Of a stretch of 64,000 nt of DNA, positions 9,223-19,779 are shown one piece after another (position 1 is the first letter of the stretch; every line of letters begins with the position of its first letter). The notes below the pieces were generated by a model. That model saw only the letters and a program-made list of their open reading frames with translations. It made no database searches and was not told the DNA's origin. Source of the DNA: Loktanella sp. DSM 29012 (lineage in GTDB: Bacteria > Pseudomonadota > Alphaproteobacteria > Rhodobacterales > Rhodobacteraceae); contig NZ_FOEJ01000002.1 in NCBI RefSeq assembly GCF_900110705.1, forward strand, positions 124,001-188,000. Reading direction: 5' to 3'. A program made the translations under genes and the position numbers.

Positions 9223-10617
9223 CTAGCCTGCCAGCCGGTCTTTCAGGGCGTAGGCCCAGGCGGAAATCGTGCCGGCACCCAGGCAGACGACCATGTCGCC
9301 CGGCACGGCCTGTTCGCGCACCAGGCGTTCGAGGTCTTCCTCTGACGACACCGCCCGCGCGTGGCGGTGGCCGTGGCGGATCAGGCCTGCGACCAGATCG
9401 TCGCGGGATGCGCCGGGGATGGGGTCCTCTCCGGCGGCGTAGACATCCGAGATTCCCACAACATCGGCGTCGTTGAAACAGGCGCAGAATTCCTCGAAAT
9501 GATGCGACAGGCGCGAATAGCGGTGTGGCTGGTGGACAGCGATCACGCGGCCCTTGGTCGCCTGACGCGCGGCCTTGAGCACGGCCGTGATCTCGACCGG
9601 GTGGTGGCCGTAGTCGTCGATGATCGTGATGCCGCCGACCTCGCCTACAAGGGTGAACCGGCGGTTTACGCCGCCAAAACCTGCCAGTGCCGCGCGGATC
9701 TGCGCCTTGGTCATGCCAAGGTGCCGCGCTACGGCGACGGCGGACAGCGCGTTGGACACGTTGTGATCGCCGGGCATGGGCAGCACGCAGCCCTTGATCA
9801 CGTCGTCCTCGGATTGCAGGGCGATGTCGAAATGCGCCTTGCCCCCCTCATAGGTCAGGTTGATCGCGCGCACGTCGGCCTGCGCGTTGAACCCGAATGT
9901 CACGACGCGGCGGTCGGTGATCTTGCCCACCAGCGCCTGCACCTCGGGGTTGTCGGTGCAGCAGACGGCGAGGCCATAGAACGGAATGTTGGACACGAAA
10001 TCCAGAAAACCCTGGCGCAGGTTTTCGATCGTGCCCCAGTGATCCATGTGTTCGGGATCGATGTTGGTGACGATGGCGATGGTGGCGGGCAGACGGTTGA
10101 ATGTGCCGTCGCTCTCGTCCGCCTCGACGACCATCCATTCGCCCTGCCCCATGCGCGCGTTGGACCCGTAGGCGTGGATGATGCCGCCGTTGACGACCGT
10201 GGGGTCAATGCCGCCCTCGTCTAGCAGCGCCGCGACCATTGTGGTGGTCGTCGTCTTACCATGCGTGCCCGCGACGGCGACGTTGGATTTCAGGCGCATC
10301 AATTCGGCCAGCATTTCGGCCCGGCGCACCACCGGCAGGCCGCGCGCGCGCGCCGCGTCCAGTTCGGCGTTGCCCGGCTTGATCGCCGAGGAAATCACCA
10401 CGACCTGCGCATCGGCAAGGTTTTCAGCCACCTGACCGATGAACACCTGCGCACCCATGTCCGACAGGCGTTTGGTGATTGGCGTGGCCTTCAGGTCGGA
10501 CCCCTGCACGGTGTAGCCATGTTTCATCAGCACCTCTGCGATGCCGGACATGCCGATCCCGCCGATGCCCACAAAATGAATGGGACCTACGTCCAGTGGC
10601 AATTTCGTCGGTGCCAT
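9223..10617 (-). CDS. murC: UDP-N-acetylmuramate--L-alanine ligase MurC
   Basis: MurC adds L-Ala to UDP-MurNAc in the cytoplasm. The N-terminal Rossmann motif is [15 protein letters not shown], the Mur-ligase P-loop is [11 protein letters not shown] (near residue 112), and the ATP/metal segments [10 protein letters not shown] and [10 protein letters not shown] follow. I placed the start at ATG 10617 (MAPTKLPLD), which has GGGAG ten bases upstream and matches where family members begin. An in-frame ATG at 10641 overlaps the murG stop as ATGA and would add eight residues. 464 aa, a normal length. Confidence 0.95.
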   Translation of the reverse strand: MAPTKLPLDVGPIHFVGIGGIGMSGIAEVLMKHGYTVQGSDLKATPITKRLSDMGAQVFIGQVAENLADAQVVVISSAIKPGNAELDAARARGLPVVRRAEMLAELMRLKSNVAVAGTHGKTTTTTMVAALLDEGGIDPTVVNGGIIHAYGSNARMGQGEWMVVEADESDGTFNRLPATIAIVTNIDPEHMDHWGTIENLRQGFLDFVSNIPFYGLAVCCTDNPEVQALVGKITDRRVVTFGFNAQADVRAINLTYEGGKAHFDIALQSEDDVIKGCVLPMPGDHNVSNALSAVAVARHLGMTKAQIRAALAGFGGVNRRFTLVGEVGGITIIDDYGHHPVEITAVLKAARQATKGRVIAVHQPHRYSRLSHHFEEFCACFNDADVVGISDVYAAGEDPIPGASRDDLVAGLIRHGHRHARAVSSEEDLERLVREQAVPGDMVVCLGAGTISAWAYALKDRLAG

Positions 10618-10637
10618 ATGCTGCAAACTCCCGTCCA

Positions 10638-11729
10638 TCATCTGTGTTCACCCGCAAGGTCCAAGACCAGCGCAGAAAGACGCTCCGTAGCGTCCGGTAT
10701 CCCGCAGGACAAGGCCGCCTGCGCCATTTGTCCGGCCCCCGTCGGGTGCAGCAGGACGGTTTCCATGTGCTCGGCCAGCGCCTCGGGCGTGAACTTGCTC
10801 TCTGGCATCAGGATTGCGGCCCCGGCATCGACCATCTGACGGGCGTTGGCCGATTGTTCATCCCGTATCGCACTGGCCAACGGGACGAACACGGCAGGCC
10901 GCCCGATCACGCTGATATCTGCCACCGTGCTGGCACCGGACCGCGCGATGACCAGTTGCGCCTCGGCCATCAGTGTCGGGATGTCGTAAAAGAACGTCTG
11001 CACATCAGCCGCGATCCCGGCCTCGGCATAGAACGCGTCGACGCGGGCGACGTCCTCTGCGCGGGCCTGCTGGTGGACGCGTATGTTGCGCCTCACCTCT
11101 GTCGGCAGGGCCGCGATCGCCGCAGGCACGACGTCTGACAGAATGCGCGCGCCCTGCGATCCGCCGATCACCAGCACCGACATCGGATAATCACCGGGCG
11201 GGATATAGCCCGCCCCGGCACGATCAAGGATCGCCTGGCGCACGGGATTGCCCGTGTGGATACCCGCGATCCCATCGGGCAATTCTGTGGGCCAGGTGCC
11301 GCAGGCAATGGCGTCGACACGTTTGGCGAACATCTGGTTCACACGTCCCAACACGCCGTTTTGTTCATGGATCATGCGCGGTATGCCCAGCACTGTCGCG
11401 GCCGTCATCGCGGGAATCGCGGGATACCCGCCGAATCCCACGACCACATCCGGCCGGTCACGCCGCATGCCCATGATCGCCTGCAAAGCCCCGCCCGCGA
11501 TACGCAGCGGCACACCCAGCTTGGCCATCACACCGCCACGCGCGAACGTGGCGCTGGCAACCGTCGTCACCTCAACCGCATCCGGAAAGCCGCCGGCATA
11601 GCGCGCACCGCGCTCGTCGGTGGACAGTTTGACCCGCCAGCCGCGCGCCAGCATCGCCTCGGCCAGGGCCTGTGCGGGGAACATGTGCCCGCCGGTGCCA
11701 CCGGCCGCGATCATCAACAGGTTGCTCAT
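10638..11729 (-). CDS. murG: lipid II synthase MurG
   Basis: MurG is the GT-B glycosyltransferase that transfers GlcNAc from UDP-GlcNAc to lipid I on the inner face of the membrane. The N-terminal glycine loop [15 protein letters not shown] (residues 10-24) and the donor-site segments [15 protein letters not shown] and [23 protein letters not shown] are clear. 363 aa. It overlaps ftsW (ATGA) upstream and the possible early murC start downstream, the standard order ftsW-murG-murC. Confidence 0.97.
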   Translation of the reverse strand: MSNLLMIAAGGTGGHMFPAQALAEAMLARGWRVKLSTDERGARYAGGFPDAVEVTTVASATFARGGVMAKLGVPLRIAGGALQAIMGMRRDRPDVVVGFGGYPAIPAMTAATVLGIPRMIHEQNGVLGRVNQMFAKRVDAIACGTWPTELPDGIAGIHTGNPVRQAILDRAGAGYIPPGDYPMSVLVIGGSQGARILSDVVPAAIAALPTEVRRNIRVHQQARAEDVARVDAFYAEAGIAADVQTFFYDIPTLMAEAQLVIARSGASTVADISVIGRPAVFVPLASAIRDEQSANARQMVDAGAAILMPESKFTPEALAEHMETVLLHPTGAGQMAQAALSCGIPDATERLSALVLDLAGEHR

Positions 11730-12895
11730 CGTGTGGCCCGCCGCATCAGGATGTCACCGATTTCGCCCTGCGGACGACTACGGGTGAATGCCAGCAACAT
11801 GCCCACGGCGATCCCGGTCGCGATCAACGACGACCCGCCGTAGCTCACGAACGGCAGGGTCATGCCCTTGGCCGGCAACAGCCGCACCGCGACGCCCATG
11901 TTGATCATGGCCTGCACGCCGAATGCGCAGGCAAGCCCGGTCCCGGCAAGCCGGATGAACGGATCGCGTTCCCGCATCAGGCGCGACAGGCTGCGCACGA
12001 CGATCACGGCATAAAGCGCGATGATCACAACCACGCAGATCAGGCCATATTCCTCGGCGGCAACAGCGATGATGAAATCCGTATGCGCATCCGGCAGTGA
12101 CCACTTGACCTGCCCCTCGCCCACGCCGACACCGAAAAACCCACCCTCGCGGATGGCGTTGGTCGCATAACCCAGCTGGGTCGTGGGGTCGACGTCGGGT
12201 GACAGGAAACCATTGATACGGCGGGCAAAGTGTTCCGAACTGTTGTAGGCCATGAAACCGACACCGACCACGCAAGCCGCGAGGCCCAACAGCAGGACCA
12301 TCGGTGCGCCCGCCACGAAATACATGACACCCCAGGCGAACAGCACCAGGCATGCCTGTCCGAAATCAGGCTGAAGCGCCAGAAAGGTCACGATGATCAG
12401 CGTCAGCGCAAAACTGTACAGCCGGCCCGGCGGGCCGCCCACGCTCATGGCGGCCGCCATCATCCAGGCGGACATGATCACGAATCCGGGCTTGAGAAAC
12501 TCTGACGGCTGGACCGAGGCAAACCCGAGTGAATACCAGCGCGTGGCGCCCTTGCCGAAATCGGTGCCAAGGATCGGCAGCAAGGCCAGCGCGACAAAAG
12601 CCGCGAGGAAACCCAGAACGCCCAAACGGCGCACCATGACCGGCGACATCAACGAAAATCCGAACATCGCGGCAATCGCCATCCCGCCAAAGAAGGCCTG
12701 ACGCGTGACATAATAGAACGGCGGCAGGCCGTTTTTCGCGGCCAGCGGCGGTGACGCAGCCAGACCCAGCAACATGCCGATGCCGAACAGCACCAGGATG
12801 CAGCACATCGTCCATTTGTCGATCGTGCGCCACCAGCGCGGCAAGACAGGATCACCTGTCACCACGCGTGGCGCGCCATACACCATCTCGGTCAT
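11726..12895 (-). CDS. ftsW: septal peptidoglycan polymerase FtsW
   Basis: SEDS-family polytopic membrane glycosyltransferase that polymerises lipid II at the septum with FtsI. 389 aa with about ten hydrophobic segments. Family marks include the late [21 protein letters not shown] segment and the [20 protein letters not shown] region around residue 120. Upstream is a 155-base divergent gap shared with the flavoprotein gene. Because that gene and a repeat stand between murD and ftsW, ftsW probably begins a second dcw transcription unit with its own promoter in the gap. Confidence 0.96.
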   Translation of the reverse strand: MTEMVYGAPRVVTGDPVLPRWWRTIDKWTMCCILVLFGIGMLLGLAASPPLAAKNGLPPFYYVTRQAFFGGMAIAAMFGFSLMSPVMVRRLGVLGFLAAFVALALLPILGTDFGKGATRWYSLGFASVQPSEFLKPGFVIMSAWMMAAAMSVGGPPGRLYSFALTLIIVTFLALQPDFGQACLVLFAWGVMYFVAGAPMVLLLGLAACVVGVGFMAYNSSEHFARRINGFLSPDVDPTTQLGYATNAIREGGFFGVGVGEGQVKWSLPDAHTDFIIAVAAEEYGLICVVVIIALYAVIVVRSLSRLMRERDPFIRLAGTGLACAFGVQAMINMGVAVRLLPAKGMTLPFVSYGGSSLIATGIAVGMLLAFTRSRPQGEIGDILMRRATR

Positions 12896-12924
12896 GCAAA
12901 TTCCGCCCGAATTGCCTCGTTTCG

Positions 12925-12939
12925 CCCGGTTTCTCCGGG
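12925..12939. repeat. short hairpin in the ftsW leader
   Basis: CCCGG/CCGGG stem with a 5-base loop, 30 bases upstream of the ftsW ATG in the 155-base divergent gap (12896-13050). I see no convincing -35/-10 pair in that gap. Confidence 0.3.
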
Positions 12940-13050
12940 TCTGAGAGCGACGTTAACGCGATTGTGGCGCTGATTCTACTTCTAATTGACGCAGGCCCCC
13001 GTGCAGGCGGGCTCTTGCAACCGGCGCCATTTCGGGCGAACCCCGCCGGC

Positions 13051-14235
13051 ATGCAGGTGAATACGCTGATATTGGGGGCCGGTGCGGCCGGAATGATGGC
13101 CGCGGCCCATGCCGGACCGTCGACGCTGGTGGTCGATCACGCACGCGCACCGGGCGAAAAAATTCGGATCTCGGGTGGCGGACGCTGCAATTTTACCAAT
13201 CTTTACGCGGAACCCGCCAATTTCATCTGTGCCAATCCGCATTTCATGAAATCGGCGCTGTCGCGCTATACCCAGTGGGATTTCATCGATCTGGTCAACG
13301 CCCACGGCATCGCATGGCACGAAAAAACGCTGGGTCAGCTGTTTTGCGACGACACCGCAAAACAGATCATCACAATGCTGCGCGCCGAAATGGAACGCGC
13401 CGGCGCACAGCTGTGGTTGCAGACCACCGTGGGCGAGATCACCCATGACGGCGCATTCCGGGTCAGCCTGATGCGCGAGGGGCGCGAAACACGGATCTCC
13501 GCGCGCAACCTAGTTCTGGCCACGGGCGGTAAATCCATCCCCAAGATGGGGGCCACGGGACTGGCCTATCAGATTGCCGCACAATTCGGGCTGCCACTGG
13601 TCACGCCCCGTCCGGGCCTCGTGCCGCTGACCTTTGGCGAGACCTTCAAACCGCTCGCCGGTGTCGCGCTGCACAGCCGGGCGCAAGGACAAGGGCCCGC
13701 CTTTGAAGAGGCCACCTTGTTCACCCATCGCGGCCTGTCCGGACCCGCGATCTTGCAAGCGTCCAGCTATTGGCAAGAGGGCGAGAGCATCACGCTGGAC
13801 CTGTCGCCGCAAACATCGCTGTTCGATCTGCTGAAATCCGCGCGTCAGACCGCCGGTCGCCGTGCCCTGACCACTGTCCTTTCGCAACATTTACCTGCAC
13901 GAGTCGTGGCATATCTGGGCGAAGACTTGCCAAAAACGAACCTCGCCGATCTGTCTGATGCCAGACTCGCCGACATCGCACAGCGCCTGCACCACTGGCA
14001 GCTGACCCCCACCGGATCAGAAGGCTACCGCACCGCCGAGGTCACCCTGGGGGGCATCGACACCGATGCGCTGAACTCTGCCACGATGGAGGCCAAGGCC
14101 CTACCGGGGCTTTACGCCATAGGCGAGGCCGTGGATGTCACGGGTTGGCTGGGCGGTTACAATTTCCAGTGGGCCTGGTCGTCGGGCTGGGCGGCTGGGA
14201 CCGCAATCGCCAAGGCCGCGCATCATCTTGCCTGA
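13051..14235 (+). CDS. HI0933/BaiN-type NAD(P)/FAD-dependent oxidoreductase
   Basis: Flavoprotein of the HI0933/YhiN/BaiN family. A dinucleotide-binding motif LILGAGAAGMMAAAHAG lies at residues 5-21. The family GEKIRISGGGRCNFTN segment is at about residues 34-49, NLVLATGGKSIPKMGATG in the middle, and the C-terminal GEAVDVTGWLGGYNFQWAWSSG closes the FAD site. 394 aa is typical. The true start is ATG 13051 (MQVNTLI); the open frame upstream is not coding. It is the only gene on the plus strand inside the dcw cluster, divergent from ftsW and convergent with murD. Its substrate is unknown; it has no evident link to cell-wall synthesis. Confidence 0.92.
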   Translation: MQVNTLILGAGAAGMMAAAHAGPSTLVVDHARAPGEKIRISGGGRCNFTNLYAEPANFICANPHFMKSALSRYTQWDFIDLVNAHGIAWHEKTLGQLFCDDTAKQIITMLRAEMERAGAQLWLQTTVGEITHDGAFRVSLMREGRETRISARNLVLATGGKSIPKMGATGLAYQIAAQFGLPLVTPRPGLVPLTFGETFKPLAGVALHSRAQGQGPAFEEATLFTHRGLSGPAILQASSYWQEGESITLDLSPQTSLFDLLKSARQTAGRRALTTVLSQHLPARVVAYLGEDLPKTNLADLSDARLADIAQRLHHWQLTPTGSEGYRTAEVTLGGIDTDALNSATMEAKALPGLYAIGEAVDVTGWLGGYNFQWAWSSGWAAGTAIAKAAHHLA

Positions 14236-14283
14236 AATACTCCGGGGGAGGCGCAAAGCGCCGGGGGCAGCGCCCCTGCTACG
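14229..14283 (-). repeat. palindromic intergenic repeat, copy A (after murD)
   Basis: On the minus strand this reads GGGGCGCTGCCCCC, a small variable hairpin, then CCCCCGGAGTATTT and GGCAAGATG. The same layout occurs after pyc (copy B) and, less completely, after the lytic transglycosylase (copy C). In all three the element follows a gene in sense orientation within about 100 bases of its stop. The long GC stem could end murD transcription. It also overlaps the last codons of the convergent flavoprotein gene. Confidence 0.7.
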
Positions 14284-14320
14284 CCCGGTCGCAGCTATCA
14301 ACGGCACAGGTTTGCAGCCG

Positions 14321-15718
14321 CTAGCGCAATGCGTCCGTGACCAGTTCCGCGAAATGATCGCCACGCGCGGCAAAGCTGTCGTATTGATCGAAGGACGCGC
14401 AGGCAGGTGCCAACAGGACCACATCACCGGGTTCGGCCTCGGCCATGGCCTCGGCCACCGCGTGATCCATCGTCGTGCAGATTGACGCCGTGACACCCGA
14501 CAACTGGCGGGCGAAATCCTCTGCCTCGCGGCCGATGACATAGGCCTTGGCCACGGAACCCAGATGCGGCAAAAGCCCGGCCAGACCGCCTTCCTTTTGC
14601 AATCCACCGCAGATCCACCGGATTCGGCCAAAGGCCTGAAGCGCCTTTGCCGCGGCATCCACGTTGGTGGCCTTGCTGTCGTTTACATAGGTCACACCAT
14701 CCCGTTCCGCCACGACCTGCGACCGGTGCGGCAGACCGGGATAGCTGCGCATCGCAGCCTCGATCCCACGCGGCCCCAGGCCTAGCGTTCTGGCCGCAGC
14801 ATAGGCGCAGCAGGCGTTCTGGTGGTTATGCGCCCCCGGCAATCCGGCGATCGCACGCAGGTCGATGGACGCCACCTGACGACCACGCCTGTTTTCGGTC
14901 AGGAACCCTTTTTTCGCGCAGACCGTCCAGCCATCCGCCAACTTGCGGGTGACAGACACGCGGATCAGCCGGTCGTCACTGACGTCGGCAACCAGTTGGT
15001 TGGCCAGATAGCGTCCCTCATCTTCGTCCACGCCGATCACCGCGCGGTCCGGGCCACCTTCGGAAAACAGCCGCCGCTTGGCCGCGAAATAGCCGCCCAG
15101 ACCTGCATGGCGGTCCAGATGATCCGGCGAGATATTGGTCAGCACAGCCACGTCCGGGGTCAGATGCCGCGCAAGTTCGGTCTGGTAGGATGACAGTTCC
15201 AGCACGACCACCTCACCGTCGTGGGCGGGTTCGATATCCAGCACGCCACGCCCGATATTGCCCGCCAGCTGCGTCGGCCTGCCGTTTTCTGCCAGAATAT
15301 GATGCAACAGGGCCGAGGTGGTGGATTTGCCGTTGCTGCCGGTGATGGTAATCACTCGTGGCTGCGTGTCGAATCCGTCCCAATCGTCAGTGGCAAAGGA
15401 CCGGAAAAACAGGCCGATGTCATTGTCGACCGGCACGCCCGCATCCCATGCGGCCGCGATGACGGGGTTGGGGGCCGGATATAGATGCGCGATGCCGGGG
15501 CTGACGATCAGCGCCGCAATTCCGTCGAATGCGCCGGGCCGCGTCAGGTCGCGGACCTCGAAACCCTCAAGCTCTGCCGCCTCGCGCCCACGCGGGCTGT
15601 CGTCCCAGACGATGGCCCGCGCCCCGCCCGCACGCAGCGCCTGCGCTGCCGCAAGGCCGGATCGCCCCAGGCCTAGAACCGCGACAGATTGGTCCGGAAA
15701 ACCCTGAACGGGGATCAT
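14321..15718 (-). CDS. murD: UDP-N-acetylmuramoylalanine--D-glutamate ligase MurD
   Basis: MurD adds D-Glu to UDP-MurNAc-L-Ala. The N-terminal [17 protein letters not shown], the P-loop [17 protein letters not shown] (near residue 130), and the late Mur-ligase segment [17 protein letters not shown] are present. 465 aa. I chose ATG 15718 (MIPVQGF), which has AAAGG about eight bases upstream. A GTG at 15748 overlapping the mraY stop is also possible. It is the last gene of the upstream half of the dcw cluster. Confidence 0.95.
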   Translation of the reverse strand: MIPVQGFPDQSVAVLGLGRSGLAAAQALRAGGARAIVWDDSPRGREAAELEGFEVRDLTRPGAFDGIAALIVSPGIAHLYPAPNPVIAAAWDAGVPVDNDIGLFFRSFATDDWDGFDTQPRVITITGSNGKSTTSALLHHILAENGRPTQLAGNIGRGVLDIEPAHDGEVVVLELSSYQTELARHLTPDVAVLTNISPDHLDRHAGLGGYFAAKRRLFSEGGPDRAVIGVDEDEGRYLANQLVADVSDDRLIRVSVTRKLADGWTVCAKKGFLTENRRGRQVASIDLRAIAGLPGAHNHQNACCAYAAARTLGLGPRGIEAAMRSYPGLPHRSQVVAERDGVTYVNDSKATNVDAAAKALQAFGRIRWICGGLQKEGGLAGLLPHLGSVAKAYVIGREAEDFARQLSGVTASICTTMDHAVAEAMAEAEPGDVVLLAPACASFDQYDSFAARGDHFAELVTDALR

Positions 15719-15744
15719 GACAGTGCCTTTCGCTGGGGCAGATT

Positions 15745-16827
15745 TCACCGCACCTTGAGTGTCGCAAGACCGATCATCGCGAGGATCAGGGCGATGATCC
15801 AGAAGCGGATCACGATCTGCGGCTCGGCCCAGCCCTTTTTCTCGTAGTGGTGGTGGATCGGGGCCATCAGGAACACACGTTTGCCTGTCCGCTTGAAATA
15901 GAGCACCTGGATGATCACTGACAGCGCCTCGACCACGAACAGACCGCCGACGATGGCCAGCACGATCTCGTGCTTTGTGGCCACGGCGATTGCACCCAGC
16001 GCACCGCCCAGGGCCAGCGACCCGGTATCCCCCATGAACACGGCGGCCGGTGGCGCGTTATACCACAAGAACCCCAGCCCCCCGCCGATCAGGCCCGCAC
16101 AGAAAATCAGAATCTCGCCGGAGTCCGCAACATAATGCAGGCCAAGCGAGTCTGCGAAATCCACACGTCCGACGAAATAAGCAATGATGCCAAAGGTGCC
16201 CGCCGCAATCATCGCAGGCATGATGGCCAGGCCGTCCAGACCGTCCGTCAGGTTCACCGCGTTGGCGGCTCCCACGATCACGATCATCGCAAAAGGCACG
16301 AAAAAGAAACTGAGGTTGATCAGCACGTCCTTGAAAACCGGCACAGCCAGCTGGAATTGCAGGGTCTCGGGATGAAAATACGATGCCCAGAGGGCCGCGA
16401 TCGCCGCGATGGCAAATCCCAGGCCCAGACGCACCTTGCCGGGGACGCCATCGGTTTTCTGCTTGCTGACCTTGGCGTAATCATCGGCAAAGCCGATCGC
16501 AGCAAAGCCCAGCGTCACGAACAGCACCATCCAGATATAGGGATTGTCCCAGCGCGCCCACAAAAGTGTCGAGGTCGTCAGCGCCCCCACGATCAGCAGC
16601 CCCCCCATGGTCGGGGTGCCCGCCTTGACGAAATGCCCTTCGGGTCCGTCACTGCGGATCGGCTGGCCCTTGCCCTGCGTGCGGCGCAGGACATTGATCA
16701 AGGGCAGGCCAAAGATGAACCCGAACACCAGCGCCGTCATGAACGCACCACCCGCGCGGAAGGTGATATAGCGGAAAAGATTGAAAAAATCGCCGCCGTC
16801 TGACAGGGCTGTGAGCCAGTAAAGCAT
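15745..16827 (-). CDS. mraY: phospho-N-acetylmuramoyl-pentapeptide transferase MraY
   Basis: Integral membrane enzyme that moves phospho-MurNAc-pentapeptide to undecaprenyl phosphate, forming lipid I. 360 aa with about ten hydrophobic segments. Catalytic landmarks are [13 protein letters not shown] (Asp-Asp pair), [13 protein letters not shown], and the late [16 protein letters not shown] 27-base gap separates it from murF. It is the normal neighbour of murF and murD. Confidence 0.97.
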   Translation of the reverse strand: MLYWLTALSDGGDFFNLFRYITFRAGGAFMTALVFGFIFGLPLINVLRRTQGKGQPIRSDGPEGHFVKAGTPTMGGLLIVGALTTSTLLWARWDNPYIWMVLFVTLGFAAIGFADDYAKVSKQKTDGVPGKVRLGLGFAIAAIAALWASYFHPETLQFQLAVPVFKDVLINLSFFFVPFAMIVIVGAANAVNLTDGLDGLAIMPAMIAAGTFGIIAYFVGRVDFADSLGLHYVADSGEILIFCAGLIGGGLGFLWYNAPPAAVFMGDTGSLALGGALGAIAVATKHEIVLAIVGGLFVVEALSVIIQVLYFKRTGKRVFLMAPIHHHYEKKGWAEPQIVIRFWIIALILAMIGLATLKVR

Positions 16828-16854
16828 AATGTGGTTCCCTTGCTGGACCGCGCG

Positions 16855-18270
16855 TCAGCGATGCCCGAGTTTTCGGATGGCGTCAACGACGCGAGAGACC
16901 TGCGATCCCTTGGACCCCTTGACCAGCACAACATCGCCTGCGTCGATCAGGCCCATGACGGCGTCGGCCATGTCATCGGCCTGCGGTGTCCATTGGCCGC
17001 GCAGGTCGGCCGGCAGGGCGTCGAACAACGCGCGCATGCGCGGCCCGGCACAATGGACAGTGGTCAGCGCCGCCAGATGCGGGCAGTCCGCGAGGTCCGC
17101 GTGCATCTGTATCTCGTCCGGTCCCAGTTCGAGCATGTCCCCAAGGATCGCGATACGGCGGCCGGTCTGGATCAGACCGACGCCATCACGCGGCGTGCTG
17201 GCGGCAAGAACCTCCAGCGCTGCCGTCATCGATGTGGGATTGGCGTTAAAGGCATCGTCGATCAGGTCAATCGTGCCACCATCTTGGCCCTCGTCGACGA
17301 TCACCTGTTCGCGCGTGCCGCGGCCCTGCGGCGGCAGCCATTGCCCCAGGTTCATGGCCGACTGCGCGGGGTCCGCCCCCAGTGCATCGGACACGGCCAG
17401 AACCGCGACGGCGTTCATGGCGAAATGGCGGCCGGGCACGGACAGTTTGCACAGATATGCTGTTTCGGCATGCCGCGCCTCGATGATCGTGGCCGCATCC
17501 GTGATGCGCACATCACCAACCCGCCAATCGCCCGAGGTTCCAAATGTGACAATTTCAGCCCCGGATTGCGCGGCAACATCGCGCAAGATGTCGGATGTGT
17601 CCAAATCCGCATTCAGGACCGCGGTGCCACCCGCGGTCAGACCCGCGACGATGGACGCCTTTTCATGGGCAATGCCCGCCAGATTTTCGAACGCCTCGAG
17701 GTGGGCCGCCGCAACGGTAGTGACCAGGGACACATGCGGACGTGTCAGTTGCGACAGCGGTGCGATTTCGCCGGGATTGCTCATGCCGATCTCGATCACC
17801 GCATAGGTGCAATCGGCAGGCATGCGGGCCAGCGTCAGCGGCACCCCCCAGTGGTTGTTGTAGGACGCCTCTGCGGCGTGGGTCGCCCCCTGCGGAGCAA
17901 GTGCGGCGCGCAGCATTTCCTTGGTCGATGTCTTGCCCACCGATCCGGTGACGGCAACGATCCGTGCAGCCGTGCGGGCGCGCGCAAACCGCGCAAGATC
18001 AACCAGTCCGCCCAGAACATCATCCACGATCAACAAGGGCGCATCATCGGCAACCCCGGCGGGCCGATGGGTGACGAGGGCCGCAGCGGCCCCTTTTTCA
18101 AGTGCCTGTGCCACGAAATCATGACCGTCACGGGCCGCAGTCAGCGCCACAAACAGATCGCCCGGCTGAATCGTGCGGGTATCGATGGACACCCCCTGCG
18201 CCTGCCAGTCTGCGGTCGTCGTGCCGCCGGTGGCCGCCACCGCGTCGGCACTGGTCCACAGCACGGTCAT
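16855..18270 (-). CDS. murF: UDP-MurNAc-tripeptide--D-Ala-D-Ala ligase MurF
   Basis: MurF completes the UDP-MurNAc-pentapeptide by adding D-Ala-D-Ala made by Ddl. The P-loop AVTGSVGKTSTKEML (about residues 110-124), the SYNNHWGVPLTLARM segment and DDAFNANPTSMTAAL are typical of MurF. 471 aa. Its ATG overlaps the murE stop (ATGA). Confidence 0.96.
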   Translation of the reverse strand: MTVLWTSADAVAATGGTTTADWQAQGVSIDTRTIQPGDLFVALTAARDGHDFVAQALEKGAAAALVTHRPAGVADDAPLLIVDDVLGGLVDLARFARARTAARIVAVTGSVGKTSTKEMLRAALAPQGATHAAEASYNNHWGVPLTLARMPADCTYAVIEIGMSNPGEIAPLSQLTRPHVSLVTTVAAAHLEAFENLAGIAHEKASIVAGLTAGGTAVLNADLDTSDILRDVAAQSGAEIVTFGTSGDWRVGDVRITDAATIIEARHAETAYLCKLSVPGRHFAMNAVAVLAVSDALGADPAQSAMNLGQWLPPQGRGTREQVIVDEGQDGGTIDLIDDAFNANPTSMTAALEVLAASTPRDGVGLIQTGRRIAILGDMLELGPDEIQMHADLADCPHLAALTTVHCAGPRMRALFDALPADLRGQWTPQADDMADAVMGLIDAGDVVLVKGSKGSQVSRVVDAIRKLGHR

Positions 18271-19760
18271 ATCCGCCCCTCCAGTGCGGCGACGGCGACA
18301 CTGGCCTGTTCGGCATCGTCGAATGGCAGCACCGTGTCGCCCACGACCTGACCTGTCTCATGTCCCTTGCCGGCGATCAGCAGCGCATCGCCGGGACCAA
18401 GCGCGTCGATCCCGCGCAGGATCGCCTCGGCCCGGTCGCCCACCTCGATCACCTCGGCGCTGTCTTGTGCGGTCGCCCCCGACAGGACCGCAGCCCGGAT
18501 GTCGGCAGGCCGTTCGGACCGGGGGTTGTCGTCGGTTACCACCACCAGATCGGCATTGGCGGCCGCTGCCTGACCCATCAGGGGGCGTTTACCCTTGTCG
18601 CGGTCACCACCAGCACCCACCACCACGACGATACGACCCATCACATGCGGCCGCATCGCGCGCAGGGCCGTCTGGATCGCATCTGGGGTATGCGCATAGT
18701 CGACAAAGACCGGCGCGCCGTTTTCACGGGTTGCCACCAGCTGCATCCTGCCCCGCACGGTCGTCAGCCTGTCCAGGGTCGCAAACACGTCCCCGGCGAT
18801 GGCACCCGCCGCAATCGCCAGACCACAGGCCACGACGACATTGTCGGCCTGAAATCCGCCGATCAGGTTCAGACGCGCGCGGAACGGACGATCCTGCCAC
18901 ATCAGCTGCAGATCCTGACCGGTATCGTCAAAACGCTGGCCCACGATCCGCAACCGCGCATCAGGACTGCGGCCCGTGCTGATCACCTCGATCCCGCGGG
19001 CGGTGCACAGGCTGGCAACCTCTTGGCCGCGTGGATCATCAAGGTTGATGACCGCCACGCCGTCCTGCGTCAGCACCCTGGTGAACAGGCCCATCTTGGC
19101 CTCGAAATAGGCGTCGAATGTTTCGTGATAATCCAGATGATCCTGGGTAAAGTTCGTAAATCCGGCGGCCGCCAGCACGACGCCGTCCAGACGCCGCTGA
19201 TCCAGACCATGCGATGATGCCTCCATCGCGGCATGGGTCACGCCGTCCTCTTCGGCTTCGGCCAGCACGCGGTGCAGCGTCACCGGATCGGGCGTGGTGT
19301 GATGCAGGGGCGCGGTCCAGGCGCCCTCGACCCCCGTCGTGCCAAGGTTGATCCCCGCATAGCCCAGCAATTCCCAGATCTGCCGGGTAAAGGTCGAGAC
19401 AGAGGTTTTCCCGTTCGTGCCGGTGACGGCGACCATGACCTCGGGGTGGGCCCCGAACCACAGCGACGCGGTCTGCGCCAGCGCCTGACGTGGGTCCTGT
19501 GCGACGATCAGCGCCGCATCGCTGGTGGCCAGCGCATCGGCGGCAAGTGCCGCACCTGCGGCATCCGTCAGGATGGCAGCAGCGCCCTGCGACAACGCCT
19601 TTTCGACATAGGCCGCACCGTGGACCGTCGTACCCGGCAGGGCCGCGAACAGGTAACCGCGCCTGACCGCGCGGCTGTCGGTTTCGACACCCAGAATGCG
19701 GGGGTTCCGACCGCCACGCGCGTGCAGCCCGAGGTCCAGCAGGGTCTTGATCTCGGACAT
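18267..19760 (-). CDS. murE: UDP-MurNAc-L-Ala-D-Glu--2,6-diaminopimelate ligase MurE
   Basis: MurE adds the third stem-peptide residue. The P-loop is VAVTGTNGKTSVSTF. The substrate-selecting motif VTDDNPRSERP has the DNPR form found in meso-diaminopimelate-adding enzymes, so the wall is predicted to be meso-DAP type, as expected for a Gram-negative organism. 497 aa. It starts 19 bases after the ftsI stop and overlaps murF. Confidence 0.96.
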   Translation of the reverse strand: MSEIKTLLDLGLHARGGRNPRILGVETDSRAVRRGYLFAALPGTTVHGAAYVEKALSQGAAAILTDAAGAALAADALATSDAALIVAQDPRQALAQTASLWFGAHPEVMVAVTGTNGKTSVSTFTRQIWELLGYAGINLGTTGVEGAWTAPLHHTTPDPVTLHRVLAEAEEDGVTHAAMEASSHGLDQRRLDGVVLAAAGFTNFTQDHLDYHETFDAYFEAKMGLFTRVLTQDGVAVINLDDPRGQEVASLCTARGIEVISTGRSPDARLRIVGQRFDDTGQDLQLMWQDRPFRARLNLIGGFQADNVVVACGLAIAAGAIAGDVFATLDRLTTVRGRMQLVATRENGAPVFVDYAHTPDAIQTALRAMRPHVMGRIVVVVGAGGDRDKGKRPLMGQAAAANADLVVVTDDNPRSERPADIRAAVLSGATAQDSAEVIEVGDRAEAILRGIDALGPGDALLIAGKGHETGQVVGDTVLPFDDAEQASVAVAALEGRI

Positions 19761-19779
19761 TGTCGTTCTCCGGCGGGCG

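Noticed and set aside
16831-18351. A 506-codon open frame antisense to murF
   Set aside because: Shadow of murF, which shows P-loop and family motifs.
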